From an uncultured Eubacteriales bacterium (GTDB lineage: Bacteria; Bacillota_I; Bacilli_A; RF39; UBA660): a DNA stretch of 38,620 bases. A program made the position numbers and the translations under genes. Below the pieces are notes generated by a model. The model was not told the DNA's origin, did not search any database, and was given only the letters and a program-made list of their open reading frames with translations. The DNA is taken from the NCBI GenBank assembly GCA_900320505.1, contig ONSL01000005.1:1-38620 (forward strand). Direction: 5' to 3'. This document shows positions 32,629-38,620 of the stretch, piece after piece; the first letter of the stretch is position 1; every line of letters starts with the position of its first letter.

Positions 32629-33105
32629 ATGGAAAAATTAACAAAAAGAGAAGAAGAAATATTAAATACAATAAAAAAAGAATTAGCAAAAAATAAGTAT
32701 CCCCCATCAATTAGAGAAATAGGAAAAGAAGTAGGATTAAAAAGTTCAGAAACAATATATTTTCATATAAATAAATTAATTGAAAAAGGATATCTAAAAA
32801 AAGAAAAAGATAAAAAAAGAAGTCTAAAGCTTCTAGTTGATAATGAATATGAAGAAAAAAATAATGAAATAAAGATACTTAACAATAACAATTCTATTAA
32901 CATAGAAAATATATACATAATAAAAGCAGACATAGACATAAAAAATATAAAGAAAGACGATATACTAATAGTAAAAAAAGAAGACAATATAAAAGAAAAT
33001 GATATAGTAATTGTTAAAGAAAAAGAAAAATACATACTAAAAGAATATAATAATAAATTAAATAATATTATTGGTAAAGTAAAAGGAATCTATAAAGAAT
33101 TATAA
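32629..33105 (+). CDS. lexA: LexA-like repressor lacking the autocleavage serine
   Basis: 158 residues, about 45 shorter than normal LexA. The N-terminal winged helix is intact (KLTKREEEILNTIKKELA, PPSIREIGKEVGLKSSETIY, LIEKGYLKKEKDKKRSL). The C-terminal half has the peptidase fold but is degenerate: where relatives have GDSM, with the catalytic Ser, this reads ADID (100-103); Lys138 of YILKEY keeps the position of the catalytic Lys. No Ala-Gly cleavage site is visible in the short linker. Thus it probably binds DNA and dimerises but cannot cleave itself. It follows rodA in one operon. Confidence 0.75.
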   Translation: MEKLTKREEEILNTIKKELAKNKYPPSIREIGKEVGLKSSETIYFHINKLIEKGYLKKEKDKKRSLKLLVDNEYEEKNNEIKILNNNNSINIENIYIIKADIDIKNIKKDDILIVKKEDNIKENDIVIVKEKEKYILKEYNNKLNNIIGKVKGIYKEL

Positions 33106-33115
33106 ATTCCTTTTT
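33081..33115 (+). terminator. Terminator of rodA-lexA, overlapping the gene end
   Basis: AAAAGGAAT (33081-33089) pairs with ATTCC plus T residues (33106-33115). It includes the lexA stop and the convergent tcdA end. Confidence 0.6.
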
Positions 33116-33789
33116 ATTAGCTGTTTAAAAACATAACTAGAAATTAAAAGTCCTGCAGAAGCTGGAACAAATGAATTAGATGGAATACTTCCATGTACCT
33201 TTAAAGGCTTCTCATGACTACACATAACAATAAGTTTTTTATTTATATGTTCATCTTTTAAAAATTTTCTTAACCTTCTAGCAATAGGATCATAAGACGT
33301 TTTTTTAATATCTGTAATTGATAGCAAAGAAGGATTAAATCTAGCTCCTGCACCCATACTAGAAATGATTGGAATATCGTTTAAAAGAGCATATCTAATG
33401 ACAAGTTCCTTAGTCTTTAAAGTATCACAACAGTCAATAAAATAATCAACATTGCCCCTAAAAAGACTTAAATAATTACCTTCATTAATAAAATCTTTAG
33501 AAGTTTCTACATTTATATTAGGATTAATATCTAAAAGTCTCTTCTTAAAAACATCAACCTTATATTCTCCTATACTACTATCAGTTGCAATTATTTGCCT
33601 ATTTATATTAGTAATATCAATAGTATCAGAATCAACTATTAGAAAATTACCAATACCACATCTAGCAAGAGACTCAACAACATATCCTCCTACTCCACCA
33701 ACACCTAAAATAACAACTCTTTTAGACTTTAATTTTTCTAAATTATCATCACCAACTAAAAGAGATAATCTTTCAAATCTATTATCCAT
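33100..33789 (-). CDS. tcdA: tRNA threonylcarbamoyladenosine dehydratase, TcdA/CsdL type
   Basis: About 229 residues. The start ATG at 33789 (MDNRFERLSLLVGDDNLEKL) fits the family start; the longer frame upstream would overlap the previous gene. E1-like fold: GVGGVGGYVVESLARCGIG (ATP loop), DSDTIDITNINRQI (with the conserved Arg), DCCDTLKTKELVIRYALLN, and IISSMGAGARFNPS. TcdA closes t6A37 of tRNA to a cyclic form with ATP. The ATG lies one base after the stop of the upstream gene, implying coupling. Confidence 0.88.
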   Translation of the reverse strand: MDNRFERLSLLVGDDNLEKLKSKRVVILGVGGVGGYVVESLARCGIGNFLIVDSDTIDITNINRQIIATDSSIGEYKVDVFKKRLLDINPNINVETSKDFINEGNYLSLFRGNVDYFIDCCDTLKTKELVIRYALLNDIPIISSMGAGARFNPSLLSITDIKKTSYDPIARRLRKFLKDEHINKKLIVMCSHEKPLKVHGSIPSNSFVPASAGLLISSYVFKQLIKRNL

Positions 33790-33790
33790 A

Positions 33791-34618
33791 TTATGCAGCC
33801 TTTTGAATATCTTCATTAGATTTTTTAAGCTTAACAATAACATCTTTATCATCTCTATTAACACTTCTTTTATCATTATGAATCCAGTTTAAACTATCAT
33901 TGTAAACTATATTATAAAGACGTGAAATTAATGAATAACATTCTTTATTATTAAGAGCCATTGTATAGTAATTTCTAAACATTTTAGAATCTTTAGTATT
34001 AAGCTTATTAATTGACATAGCAACACTCTGAAAATCTTCTAGTTTAATTGAAGATTTAGGTATAACCTCTAAATCAAATAAACTTAAGAAATTAAGAGTT
34101 TCAAGTAAATCCTCTAAATCATTTTCATAGATAGCATTTTGATAGTTGCTAGGTTTTTCATTTTTAGCAATTGAATCTAAAGTATTAAGTCTTTCTGGAG
34201 TGATATGTGAAGTAATGCCAAGTTTTGCAAAATCAACATAATGTCCCTTAAAACTACCAGGTACACTATTTCTTAAATCATTAACAGCCTCACCATATAA
34301 ATTATCAAGACCCTTATTAACTTTTATTTTAGGATACTCAACAGTATAAGTATCAAAGAAATTATCACTATTTTCTCTGCTAGTTACATAAAATCTTCTC
34401 TTATATAAAATATCACTATTTCTTATAAAATCAGTTATTGAGGATGATAATGAATCTTTAGTATTATATGAAGATGAATTAAAATCTTTATTAAAAGAAT
34501 AAATATTATTAGGTCCAAATTCTGACTTAAACTTATAATCATTACACTTTTTAGCAGTTTTTAATCTAACTTCTACATTAAATATTCTATTTCTATTGAT
34601 AATAGGTAATATTAACAT
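33791..34618 (-). CDS. Unknown protein upstream of tcdA
   Basis: About 275 residues, no recognised family. The start is the ATG at 34618, nine bases after AGGGAG; TTG 34636 and ATG 34627 overlap or touch that site. No signal peptide or membrane segment: cytosolic. The N-terminal half is Asn/Ser/Tyr-rich; residues 130-230 look helical (SITPERLNTLDSIAKN-like and LEDLLETLNFLSLFDLEVI). Its stop overlaps the tcdA start, so the two form an operon. A consensus promoter lies just upstream, between it and the RNA gene terminator. Confidence 0.75.
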   Translation of the reverse strand: MLILPIINRNRIFNVEVRLKTAKKCNDYKFKSEFGPNNIYSFNKDFNSSSYNTKDSLSSSITDFIRNSDILYKRRFYVTSRENSDNFFDTYTVEYPKIKVNKGLDNLYGEAVNDLRNSVPGSFKGHYVDFAKLGITSHITPERLNTLDSIAKNEKPSNYQNAIYENDLEDLLETLNFLSLFDLEVIPKSSIKLEDFQSVAMSINKLNTKDSKMFRNYYTMALNNKECYSLISRLYNIVYNDSLNWIHNDKRSVNRDDKDVIVKLKKSNEDIQKAA

Positions 34619-34648
34619 ACTGATCATCTCCCTCAAGATTGCCTTTCT

Positions 34649-34677
34649 ATTATACCATTATAATAAAATAAATGCAA
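34649..34677 (-). promoter_or_regulatory. Promoter of the unknown gene and tcdA
   Basis: TTGCAT (34677-34672) and TATAAT (34654-34649) on the minus strand, 17 bp apart. It sits directly after the terminator of the RNA gene, which therefore is a separate transcript. Confidence 0.75.
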
Positions 34678-34706
34678 AAAAAAATGCCAAAGAACCGTTC
34701 TTGGCA
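34676..34706 (-). terminator. Terminator of the structured RNA gene
   Basis: TGCCAAGAAC/GGTTCTTTGGCA hairpin (34706-34685) with nine T residues (34684-34676) on the minus strand. Very strong intrinsic terminator. Confidence 0.9.
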
Positions 34707-34899
34707 AAAACGATAAAAACCTGTATGTACAGGTGGGCATCTCTATCTATCCATTAGGAGTCCTAGAAAAAAGTGTCTAGGCATTCAACACAAGATAACT
34801 GTATTCGAAATTCCCGTATCGCGCTAACTGTGGTTTAATATTTACTGCTAGTATCGCATTCTTTAGCAAAAAATTGTATTATCTACGTAGCCTTACTAA
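34685..34899 (-). ncRNA. Structured RNA of about 215 nt, unassigned (not tmRNA, SRP, or RNase P)
   Basis: A 330-base gap between tsf and the unknown gene is not coding. On the minus strand TATAAT (34910-34905) would give a start near 34898, and a strong terminator follows. Stems can be drawn: CGATA (34821-34817) with TATCG (34715-34711) closes a three-way junction; its arms are GGGAATTTC (34815-34807) with GAGATGCCC (34743-34735), one mismatch, and ACCTGT (34734-34729) with ACAGGT (34724-34719). The first arm continues inward through TTATCT/GGATAG to CCTAGA/TCTAGG. GCGATAC occurs twice. tmRNA, SRP RNA and RNase P motifs are absent. 6S RNA (single rod) fits poorly; the raiA motif RNA, of similar size and lineage, is possible but unverified. 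Confidence 0.6.
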
Positions 34900-34904
34900 C
34901 TACA

Positions 34905-34910
34905 ATTATA
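34905..34910 (-). promoter_or_regulatory. -10 box of the structured RNA gene
   Basis: Consensus TATAAT on the minus strand, 195 bp upstream of the hairpin terminator. The -35 is weak: a CTTTTA lies 17 bp upstream; TTGCAC is also present but 22 bp away. Confidence 0.5.
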
Positions 34911-34969
34911 ATGTACCACATAGACTATAAAAGTGCAAGTATAATTACAATAAAAAAAAGAGCTTTACA

Positions 34970-35854
34970 CTAGCCCTTAATTTGATTCATAACTTCTTCT
35001 ACAAAGTTTTCTTCTTTTTTCTCTATTCCCTCGCCTCTTACAAAACGAACCATAGAAATTATTTTACAGTTATTTTTCTTTGCATACTCTTCAACTGACA
35101 TACTAGAATCTTTAATAAATTCCTGTTTAGCAAGACAAACTTCTTTATAGAATTTATTAAGTCTTCCAATAGACATCTTTTCGATAATATCATCTGATTT
35201 AGAAGCATTCTTTGGATCATTTTTAATTTGTTCTTTAATAACTTCTTTTTCATGATTTACCTTGTCTTCTGGTACATCTTCTGGATATACACATATTGGA
35301 CTCATTGCAGCAGCTTGCATTGCAACATCTTTTGCAACTTCAGCATTATCACCTTCAAGTAAAGCGATAGATGCAATAGAACCACCCATATGAATATATG
35401 TTCCAAATATTTCTCCCTCTTTTTTAGTTAATTTTTCAATTCTGCGAAGAGAAATATTTTCACCTATCTTTGCAACTAATTGAGTTAATTTATCCTTAAC
35501 TGTTTCTGATCCATCTTTAACAGCTAAAACATCATCAACAGTTTTAACATCATTATTTAAAATAATATCTAATAGATAATTAGCAAAATCTGTAAACTCT
35601 TTATTAGAAGCTACAAAATCTGTTTCTGAATTAAGTTCAAGAATAGCAGCATTATTGCCTTCTGCTTTAGCAAAACAAACGCCTTCAGCAGCAATACGTC
35701 CAGCTTTCTTTTCAGCTTTGCTTATACCTTTTTCACGAAGCCAATCGATAGCTTTATCGATATCACCAGAAGTTGCATCAAGTGCCTTCTTGCAATCAAG
35801 CATTCCAGCTCCTGTTCTTTCTCTTAAATCTTTAATATCACTTGCTTTATACAT
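34970..35854 (-). CDS. tsf: Elongation factor Ts
   Basis: 294 residues, the usual size. EF-Ts exchanges GDP for GTP on EF-Tu. MYKASDIKDLRERTGAGMLDCKKAL is the family N-terminus (UBA domain), LNSETDFVASNKEF holds the TDFV motif that inserts into EF-Tu, and HMGGSIASIALLEGDN is in the core. AAGGAGGAATATT precedes the ATG. Second gene of rpsB-tsf, 11 bases after rpsB, as in most bacteria. No terminator was found within the gap before the RNA gene, so read-through into it is possible. Confidence 0.96.
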   Translation of the reverse strand: MYKASDIKDLRERTGAGMLDCKKALDATSGDIDKAIDWLREKGISKAEKKAGRIAAEGVCFAKAEGNNAAILELNSETDFVASNKEFTDFANYLLDIILNNDVKTVDDVLAVKDGSETVKDKLTQLVAKIGENISLRRIEKLTKKEGEIFGTYIHMGGSIASIALLEGDNAEVAKDVAMQAAAMSPICVYPEDVPEDKVNHEKEVIKEQIKNDPKNASKSDDIIEKMSIGRLNKFYKEVCLAKQEFIKDSSMSVEEYAKKNNCKIISMVRFVRGEGIEKKEENFVEEVMNQIKG

Positions 35855-35865
35855 AATATTCCTCC

Positions 35866-36861
35866 TTACTTTAATGCGTCAACAAGTTCAGCTTTTTTCA
35901 TTGAAGAATAACCTTTAACACCCTTTTCTTTTGCAAGTTCTTTAAGTTCAGAAAGTGGTTTTGAAGATAAATCATCAGATGTATTTTCACTATCATTACT
36001 TTCTACTTTTTCATCTTTCTTTACATCTTTTCTTACTTCACGATTATCTTCTCTAGGTCTTCTATCATCACGTCTAGAACCAAATTTACCTTTTCTGAAG
36101 TTTTCATCTTTTTTATCAAAGTCTTTCATAGACTTTTTAGGTGAAGTAGTGTCTTCAGTAACATAATCAACTATTTCCTTACCATTAACTTCACAAATTG
36201 CATTAGTAAGAACACCAAGTACAATCTTAACTGCACGAACAGCATCATCATTACCAGGAATTACATAGTCAACAACATCTGGATCACAGTTAGTGTCAAC
36301 TAAACCAAATACTGGTATTCCAAGAATGTGAGCTTCTTTAATAGCATTTTCTTCTTTATGAGGATCAACTATAACTAAAGCATCTGGAAGTTTAGTCATA
36401 TTTCTAATACCTCTTAAATTCTTATTTAATTTTTCATATTCTTTTCTAATCTTAATAACTTCTTTTTTAGGAAGTAAATCAAAAGTTCCGTCTTCTTCTT
36501 CTTTTTCAATATCTTCCATTCTCTTAATTCTAGAACGAATAGTCTTGAAGTTTGTAAGAGTACCACCAAGCCATCTTTCATTTACAAAATACATATCAGA
36601 TCTAGTAGCACACTCTTCAGCAGCTTCTTGAGCTTGCTTTTTAGTACCTACAAAAAGTACCTTTCCACCATCTTCAGCTATCTTTTTCATAGCTTCATAA
36701 GCATCCTCTAAACACTTAACAGTTTTAGTAAGATCAATTATATAAATGTCATCACGACTAGTGTAGATATATCTACCCATTTTAGGATTCCATCTACGTT
36801 TTTGATGTCCAAAATGAACACCTGCTTCTAATAAATTATTCATTGATACAATATTACTCAT
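35866..36861 (-). CDS. rpsB: 30S ribosomal protein S2 with a C-terminal Rho-N/SAP-like domain
   Basis: 331 residues, about 80 longer than usual. Residues 1-245 are normal uS2 ([76 protein letters not shown]). Residues 250-298 are a charged linker (Lys/Asp/Arg-rich, [16 protein letters not shown]). Residues 299-331 ([20 protein letters not shown], then KAELVDALK) match the SAP/Rho N-terminal-domain helix-extended loop-helix, a nucleic-acid-binding fold. rplT here carries the same domain. A stem ACTAATA/TATTAGT in the upstream gap could be a leader structure. Confidence 0.95.
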   Translation of the reverse strand: MSNIVSMNNLLEAGVHFGHQKRRWNPKMGRYIYTSRDDIYIIDLTKTVKCLEDAYEAMKKIAEDGGKVLFVGTKKQAQEAAEECATRSDMYFVNERWLGGTLTNFKTIRSRIKRMEDIEKEEEDGTFDLLPKKEVIKIRKEYEKLNKNLRGIRNMTKLPDALVIVDPHKEENAIKEAHILGIPVFGLVDTNCDPDVVDYVIPGNDDAVRAVKIVLGVLTNAICEVNGKEIVDYVTEDTTSPKKSMKDFDKKDENFRKGKFGSRRDDRRPREDNREVRKDVKKDEKVESNDSENTSDDLSSKPLSELKELAKEKGVKGYSSMKKAELVDALK

Positions 36862-36945
36862 ATTTAATTCTCCTTTTCGTTATATCTTCTACTAATATTC
36901 GTATTTACCACCATAAGGCACTAGATAAATATATTATTAGTATGC

Positions 36946-37563
36946 TTATTTTTCTAAAGCCTTTACTAAATCAGCTTTCTTCATGCTAGTATATCCAGAA
37001 ATACCCTTCTTTTTAGCTTCTTCTTTTAATTCAGCAACTGTAAGTGAAGAATAGTCTTTTACTGCTTTCTTTGAAGGTTTAACATCTTTCTTTTCTTCTT
37101 TCTTAACATCTTGCTTCTTATCTTCTTTTTTATCTTCTACTTTCTTTGAAGTCTTACCACTAATTGTAACTTCTGTTGCATCTTTTACAGCAGCAACTTT
37201 AATCTTACCAGCTTTTCCATCTTTAGCAACTTTAACAAGTTCACTAAATGCTTTAGGATTATTAATAGCTATTTCTGAAAGCATCTTACGATTAACTTCA
37301 ACACCAGCTTTATTTAATCCTTCAATAAATCTTGAATAACTAATACCATTTTCTCTACATGCAGCGTTAATTCTTGTTATCCATAACTTTCTAAAATCAT
37401 TCTTCTTCTTTTTTCTGTCTCCAAAAGCATAACGACCAGAATGCATTAATTGTTCGCTTGCACTCTTATATAATCTATGCTTACTACCAAAATAACCTTT
37501 GGCTTGTTTTAAAACTTTTTTATGACGAGCTTTTGTAACAGCTCCATTTTTAACTCTTGCCAT
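36946..37563 (-). CDS. rplT: 50S ribosomal protein L20 with a C-terminal Rho-N/SAP-like domain
   Basis: 205 residues, against a usual 118. Residues 1-118 are standard bL20 ([57 protein letters not shown]). A Lys/Asp/Glu-rich spacer follows and residues 171-205 form a SAP/Rho-N-like domain ([32 protein letters not shown]), nearly the same as the end of S2 in this window. L20 is an early assembly protein and translational regulator of its own operon (infC-rpmI-rplT). The order and spacing are those of the classic operon. Confidence 0.95.
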   Translation of the reverse strand: MARVKNGAVTKARHKKVLKQAKGYFGSKHRLYKSASEQLMHSGRYAFGDRKKKKNDFRKLWITRINAACRENGISYSRFIEGLNKAGVEVNRKMLSEIAINNPKAFSELVKVAKDGKAGKIKVAAVKDATEVTISGKTSKKVEDKKEDKKQDVKKEEKKDVKPSKKAVKDYSSLTVAELKEEAKKKGISGYTSMKKADLVKALEK

Positions 37564-37593
37564 ATTATCAATCTCCTTCTAAATAAATATTAA

Positions 37594-37782
37594 TTAAATA
37601 ATATTCTTTAATCTATTGTGATCTGCTTTTGAAAGTGCAAATCCCTTTCTCTTGCCTCTATTAAAGGCTGCGTTTTTAGAACCAGTCTTATGTCTAGCTC
37701 CGGGTGCATATAACTTAACAGTTCCACCTTTTCTAACTTTTAGTACTTTAGCAGTACCCTTATGTGTCTTAATCTTTGGCAT
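37594..37782 (-). CDS. rpmI: 50S ribosomal protein L35
   Basis: 62 residues, standard length. MPKIKTHKGTAKVLKVRKGG, HKTGSKNAAFNRGKRKGFAL and the basic C-terminus are the L35 pattern. It follows infC after 14 bases, with AGGAGGAATT before the ATG. Confidence 0.96.
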   Translation of the reverse strand: MPKIKTHKGTAKVLKVRKGGTVKLYAPGARHKTGSKNAAFNRGKRKGFALSKADHNRLKNII

Positions 37783-37796
37783 TTTAATTCCTCCTA

Positions 37797-38327
37797 TTAC
37801 TTATTTTTCTTTGGAACTAGGAGCATACTCATCTGTCTGCCCTCTAGCTTTGGTGCATCCTGAATATCAGTATATTCCTCTAATCTTTTAGCAAATTTTA
37901 AAAGTACTTCTTGTCCAATTTCAGTATGAGCCATCTGTCTACCTTTAAATCTGATAGAAAGTTTAATTCTATCGCCTTTCATTGCATATTTTGTTGCATT
38001 TTTAAGTTTAGTTTCAAAATCTCCAACATCAATTGTAGGCGATAAACGGAATTCTTTAAGTTCAGAATGATTAGCTTTCTGCTTCTTTAAAGCTTCTTTA
38101 GCTTTTTTCTTCTTCTCATAACGGAACTTATTATAATCCATTACCTTTGCAACTGGTGGGTTAGCAGTTGGACTAATCAAAACTAAATCAAGTGATGCAT
38201 AACTTGCAAGTGTTAAAGCATCTGAAAGACTTTTAACACCAACTTGTTCTCCATGTGGACCAATAACAAGTACTTCTCGAGCCTTAATCTCATTATTTAT
38301 CAAAAGCTCATCTTTACCTTTTGCGAT
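37797..38327 (-). CDS. infC: Translation initiation factor IF-3, probable AUC start
   Basis: About 176 residues. LLINNEIKAREVLVIGPHGE is the family N-terminus, DYNKFRYEKKKKAKEALKKQ the linker, and KLSIRFKGRQMAHTEIGQEV the C-terminal domain. An in-frame ATG at 38342 is part of ATGGAGGTG, that is, the ribosome-binding site GGAGGTG overlaps it, so it is unlikely to be the start. The next codon at the right distance (eight bases after GGAGG) is ATC at 38327. A non-AUG start (AUU, AUA, AUC) is typical of infC, because IF-3 rejects such codons and so represses itself. Confidence 0.9.
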   Translation of the reverse strand: MAKGKDELLINNEIKAREVLVIGPHGEQVGVKSLSDALTLASYASLDLVLISPTANPPVAKVMDYNKFRYEKKKKAKEALKKQKANHSELKEFRLSPTIDVGDFETKLKNATKYAMKGDRIKLSIRFKGRQMAHTEIGQEVLLKFAKRLEEYTDIQDAPKLEGRQMSMLLVPKKNK

Positions 38328-38347
38328 ATCAAACACCTCCATACAAT

Positions 38348-38465
38348 AAGAAAAGTGGATAAAACTTATCCACCTTAAAAACCAAAATAAATATAAATGG
38401 CCTTTAACCTACTCGCTAAATACGCAAATCAGGTGGATATAAAATCTCTTTCCTTTTCTTAAGTC
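38348..38465 (-). promoter_or_regulatory. infC leader with terminator and antiterminator pairing (L20-leader type)
   Basis: On the minus strand a terminator hairpin GTGGATAA/TTATCCAC (38373-38355) is followed by TTTTCTT. Upstream, TATCCACCT (38439-38431) is perfectly complementary to AGGTGGATA (38375-38367), which forms the left arm of that hairpin. The two pairings exclude each other, as in the L20-controlled leaders of infC-rpmI-rplT in Bacillota. Ribosomal protein L20 is the expected ligand. Confidence 0.75.
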
Positions 38466-38471
38466 TCTTAT

Positions 38472-38500
38472 ATTTTATGAAATTTTTACCATTTTGTCAA
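38472..38500 (-). promoter_or_regulatory. Promoter of the infC-rpmI-rplT operon
   Basis: TTGACA (38500-38495) and TAAAAT (38477-38472) on the minus strand with a 17-bp spacer, giving a start near 38465 and a leader of about 140 nt. Confidence 0.8.
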
Positions 38501-38544
38501 CAGTTTTCTCTTATTTTAAGCCATTTTTATGATTAATTTATGAT

Positions 38545-38581
38545 AATGTCTTAAGTGTTAACTTTTGAAAATGTCTCAAGT
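38545..38581. repeat. Direct repeat AATGTCT(T/C)AAGT at the right-edge promoter
   Basis: AATGTCTTAAGT at 38545-38556 and AATGTCTCAAGT at 38570-38581, 25 bp apart. The second overlaps the -35 region of the plus-strand promoter. They look like operator half-sites. Confidence 0.5.
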
Positions 38582-38592
38582 TAATATATAAT
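38565..38592 (+). promoter_or_regulatory. Promoter of the gene that runs off the right edge
   Basis: TTGAAA (38565-38570) and TATAAT (38587-38592) with a 16-bp spacer. A GAGGTGG ribosome-binding site and an ATG at 38613 follow. Confidence 0.65.
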
Positions 38593-38612
38593 ACTCCACT
38601 GAGGTGGAAAAA

Positions 38613-38620
38613 ATGAAAGA
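38613..38620 (+). CDS. Start of a gene cut by the window edge
   Basis: ATG AAA GA after GAGGTGGAAAAA. Only two full codons are visible; the promoter and ribosome-binding site make it a likely gene. Product unknown. Confidence 0.5.

Noticed and set aside
32763-33035. Minus-strand Phe/Ser-rich frame inside lexA
   Set aside because: It mirrors the Lys/Glu-rich coding strand and has no ribosome-binding site.
33790-33876. Longer start for tcdA
   Set aside because: The extra 29 residues overlap the upstream gene and do not look like the family; MDNRFERLSLL is the usual start.
34693-34701. GAAC-C-GTTC as a LexA/DinR box
   Set aside because: Boxes of this type have four bases between the arms (GAACnnnnGTTC). 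Here it is part of the terminator stem.
34685-34899. tmRNA, SRP RNA, RNase P RNA or a T-box
   Set aside because: No tag frame ending in ALAA or tRNA-like end, no GGAAG-type SRP loop, no RNase P conserved core, and no GGTGG antiterminator box of T-box leaders.

Overview
The window is AT-rich DNA (very low G+C, standard genetic code) from a low-G+C Bacillota. Several genes point to an endospore former: two CotY/CotZ-type coat genes, a SpoVID-like LysM gene followed by a YsxE-like gene, a CotF-like gene pair and two tiny YjcZ-type membrane peptides. The compact SUF operon, the short SSB and the reduced SufD and LexA suggest an uncultured host-associated lineage with a streamlined genome. The exact taxon is inference.

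Layout. The left edge carries the first 17 codons of an IS605-type TnpB (minus strand). Next, mostly on the minus strand, come a Bax-inhibitor-1 membrane protein, PcrA helicase, a FucO-like iron alcohol dehydrogenase, a degenerate Rpn/PD-(D/E)XK protein and SSB. SSB has an array of 21-bp phased AAAATTGCA sites upstream of its promoter. The sufC-D-S-U-B operon (5.6-9.9 kb) follows, then a large protein with five APKK repeats and a coiled coil. From 11.6 to 15.7 kb lie a membrane-anchored unknown, a HIT hydrolase, two YjcZ-like peptides, a PrsA-type foldase and two membrane-anchored unknowns. From 15.8 to 20.2 kb lie copZ, copA (with an ArsR-type palindrome in its promoter spacer), an esterase, an OGG1-like glycosylase and tag. 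Sporulation genes and a DUF1848 protein occupy 20.2-23.6 kb.

At 23.6-25.0 kb a DarT-like ADP-ribosyltransferase candidate and an overlapping unknown partner gene sit beside tRNA-His. This is the best candidate for an undescribed toxin-antitoxin or defence module here. From 25.2 to 29.0 kb is a surface-glycan operon: a GT4 glycosyltransferase, a PssD/PssE (Alg14/Alg13) pair, a membrane-anchored unknown and a phosphodiester glycosidase. A two-half metal permease diverges from the coat genes (29.1-31.1 kb). RodA/FtsW and a LexA-like repressor lacking the catalytic serine follow.

The right end is translation-related. It holds a TcdA-type tRNA-modification enzyme, an unknown protein, a roughly 215-nt structured RNA with its own -10 box and terminator, then tsf, rpsB, rplT, rpmI and infC. 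Ribosomal proteins S2 and L20 both end in the same Rho-N/SAP-like domain on a charged linker. infC appears to start at AUC behind a leader with mutually exclusive terminator and antiterminator pairings. The beginning of a plus-strand gene runs off the right edge.
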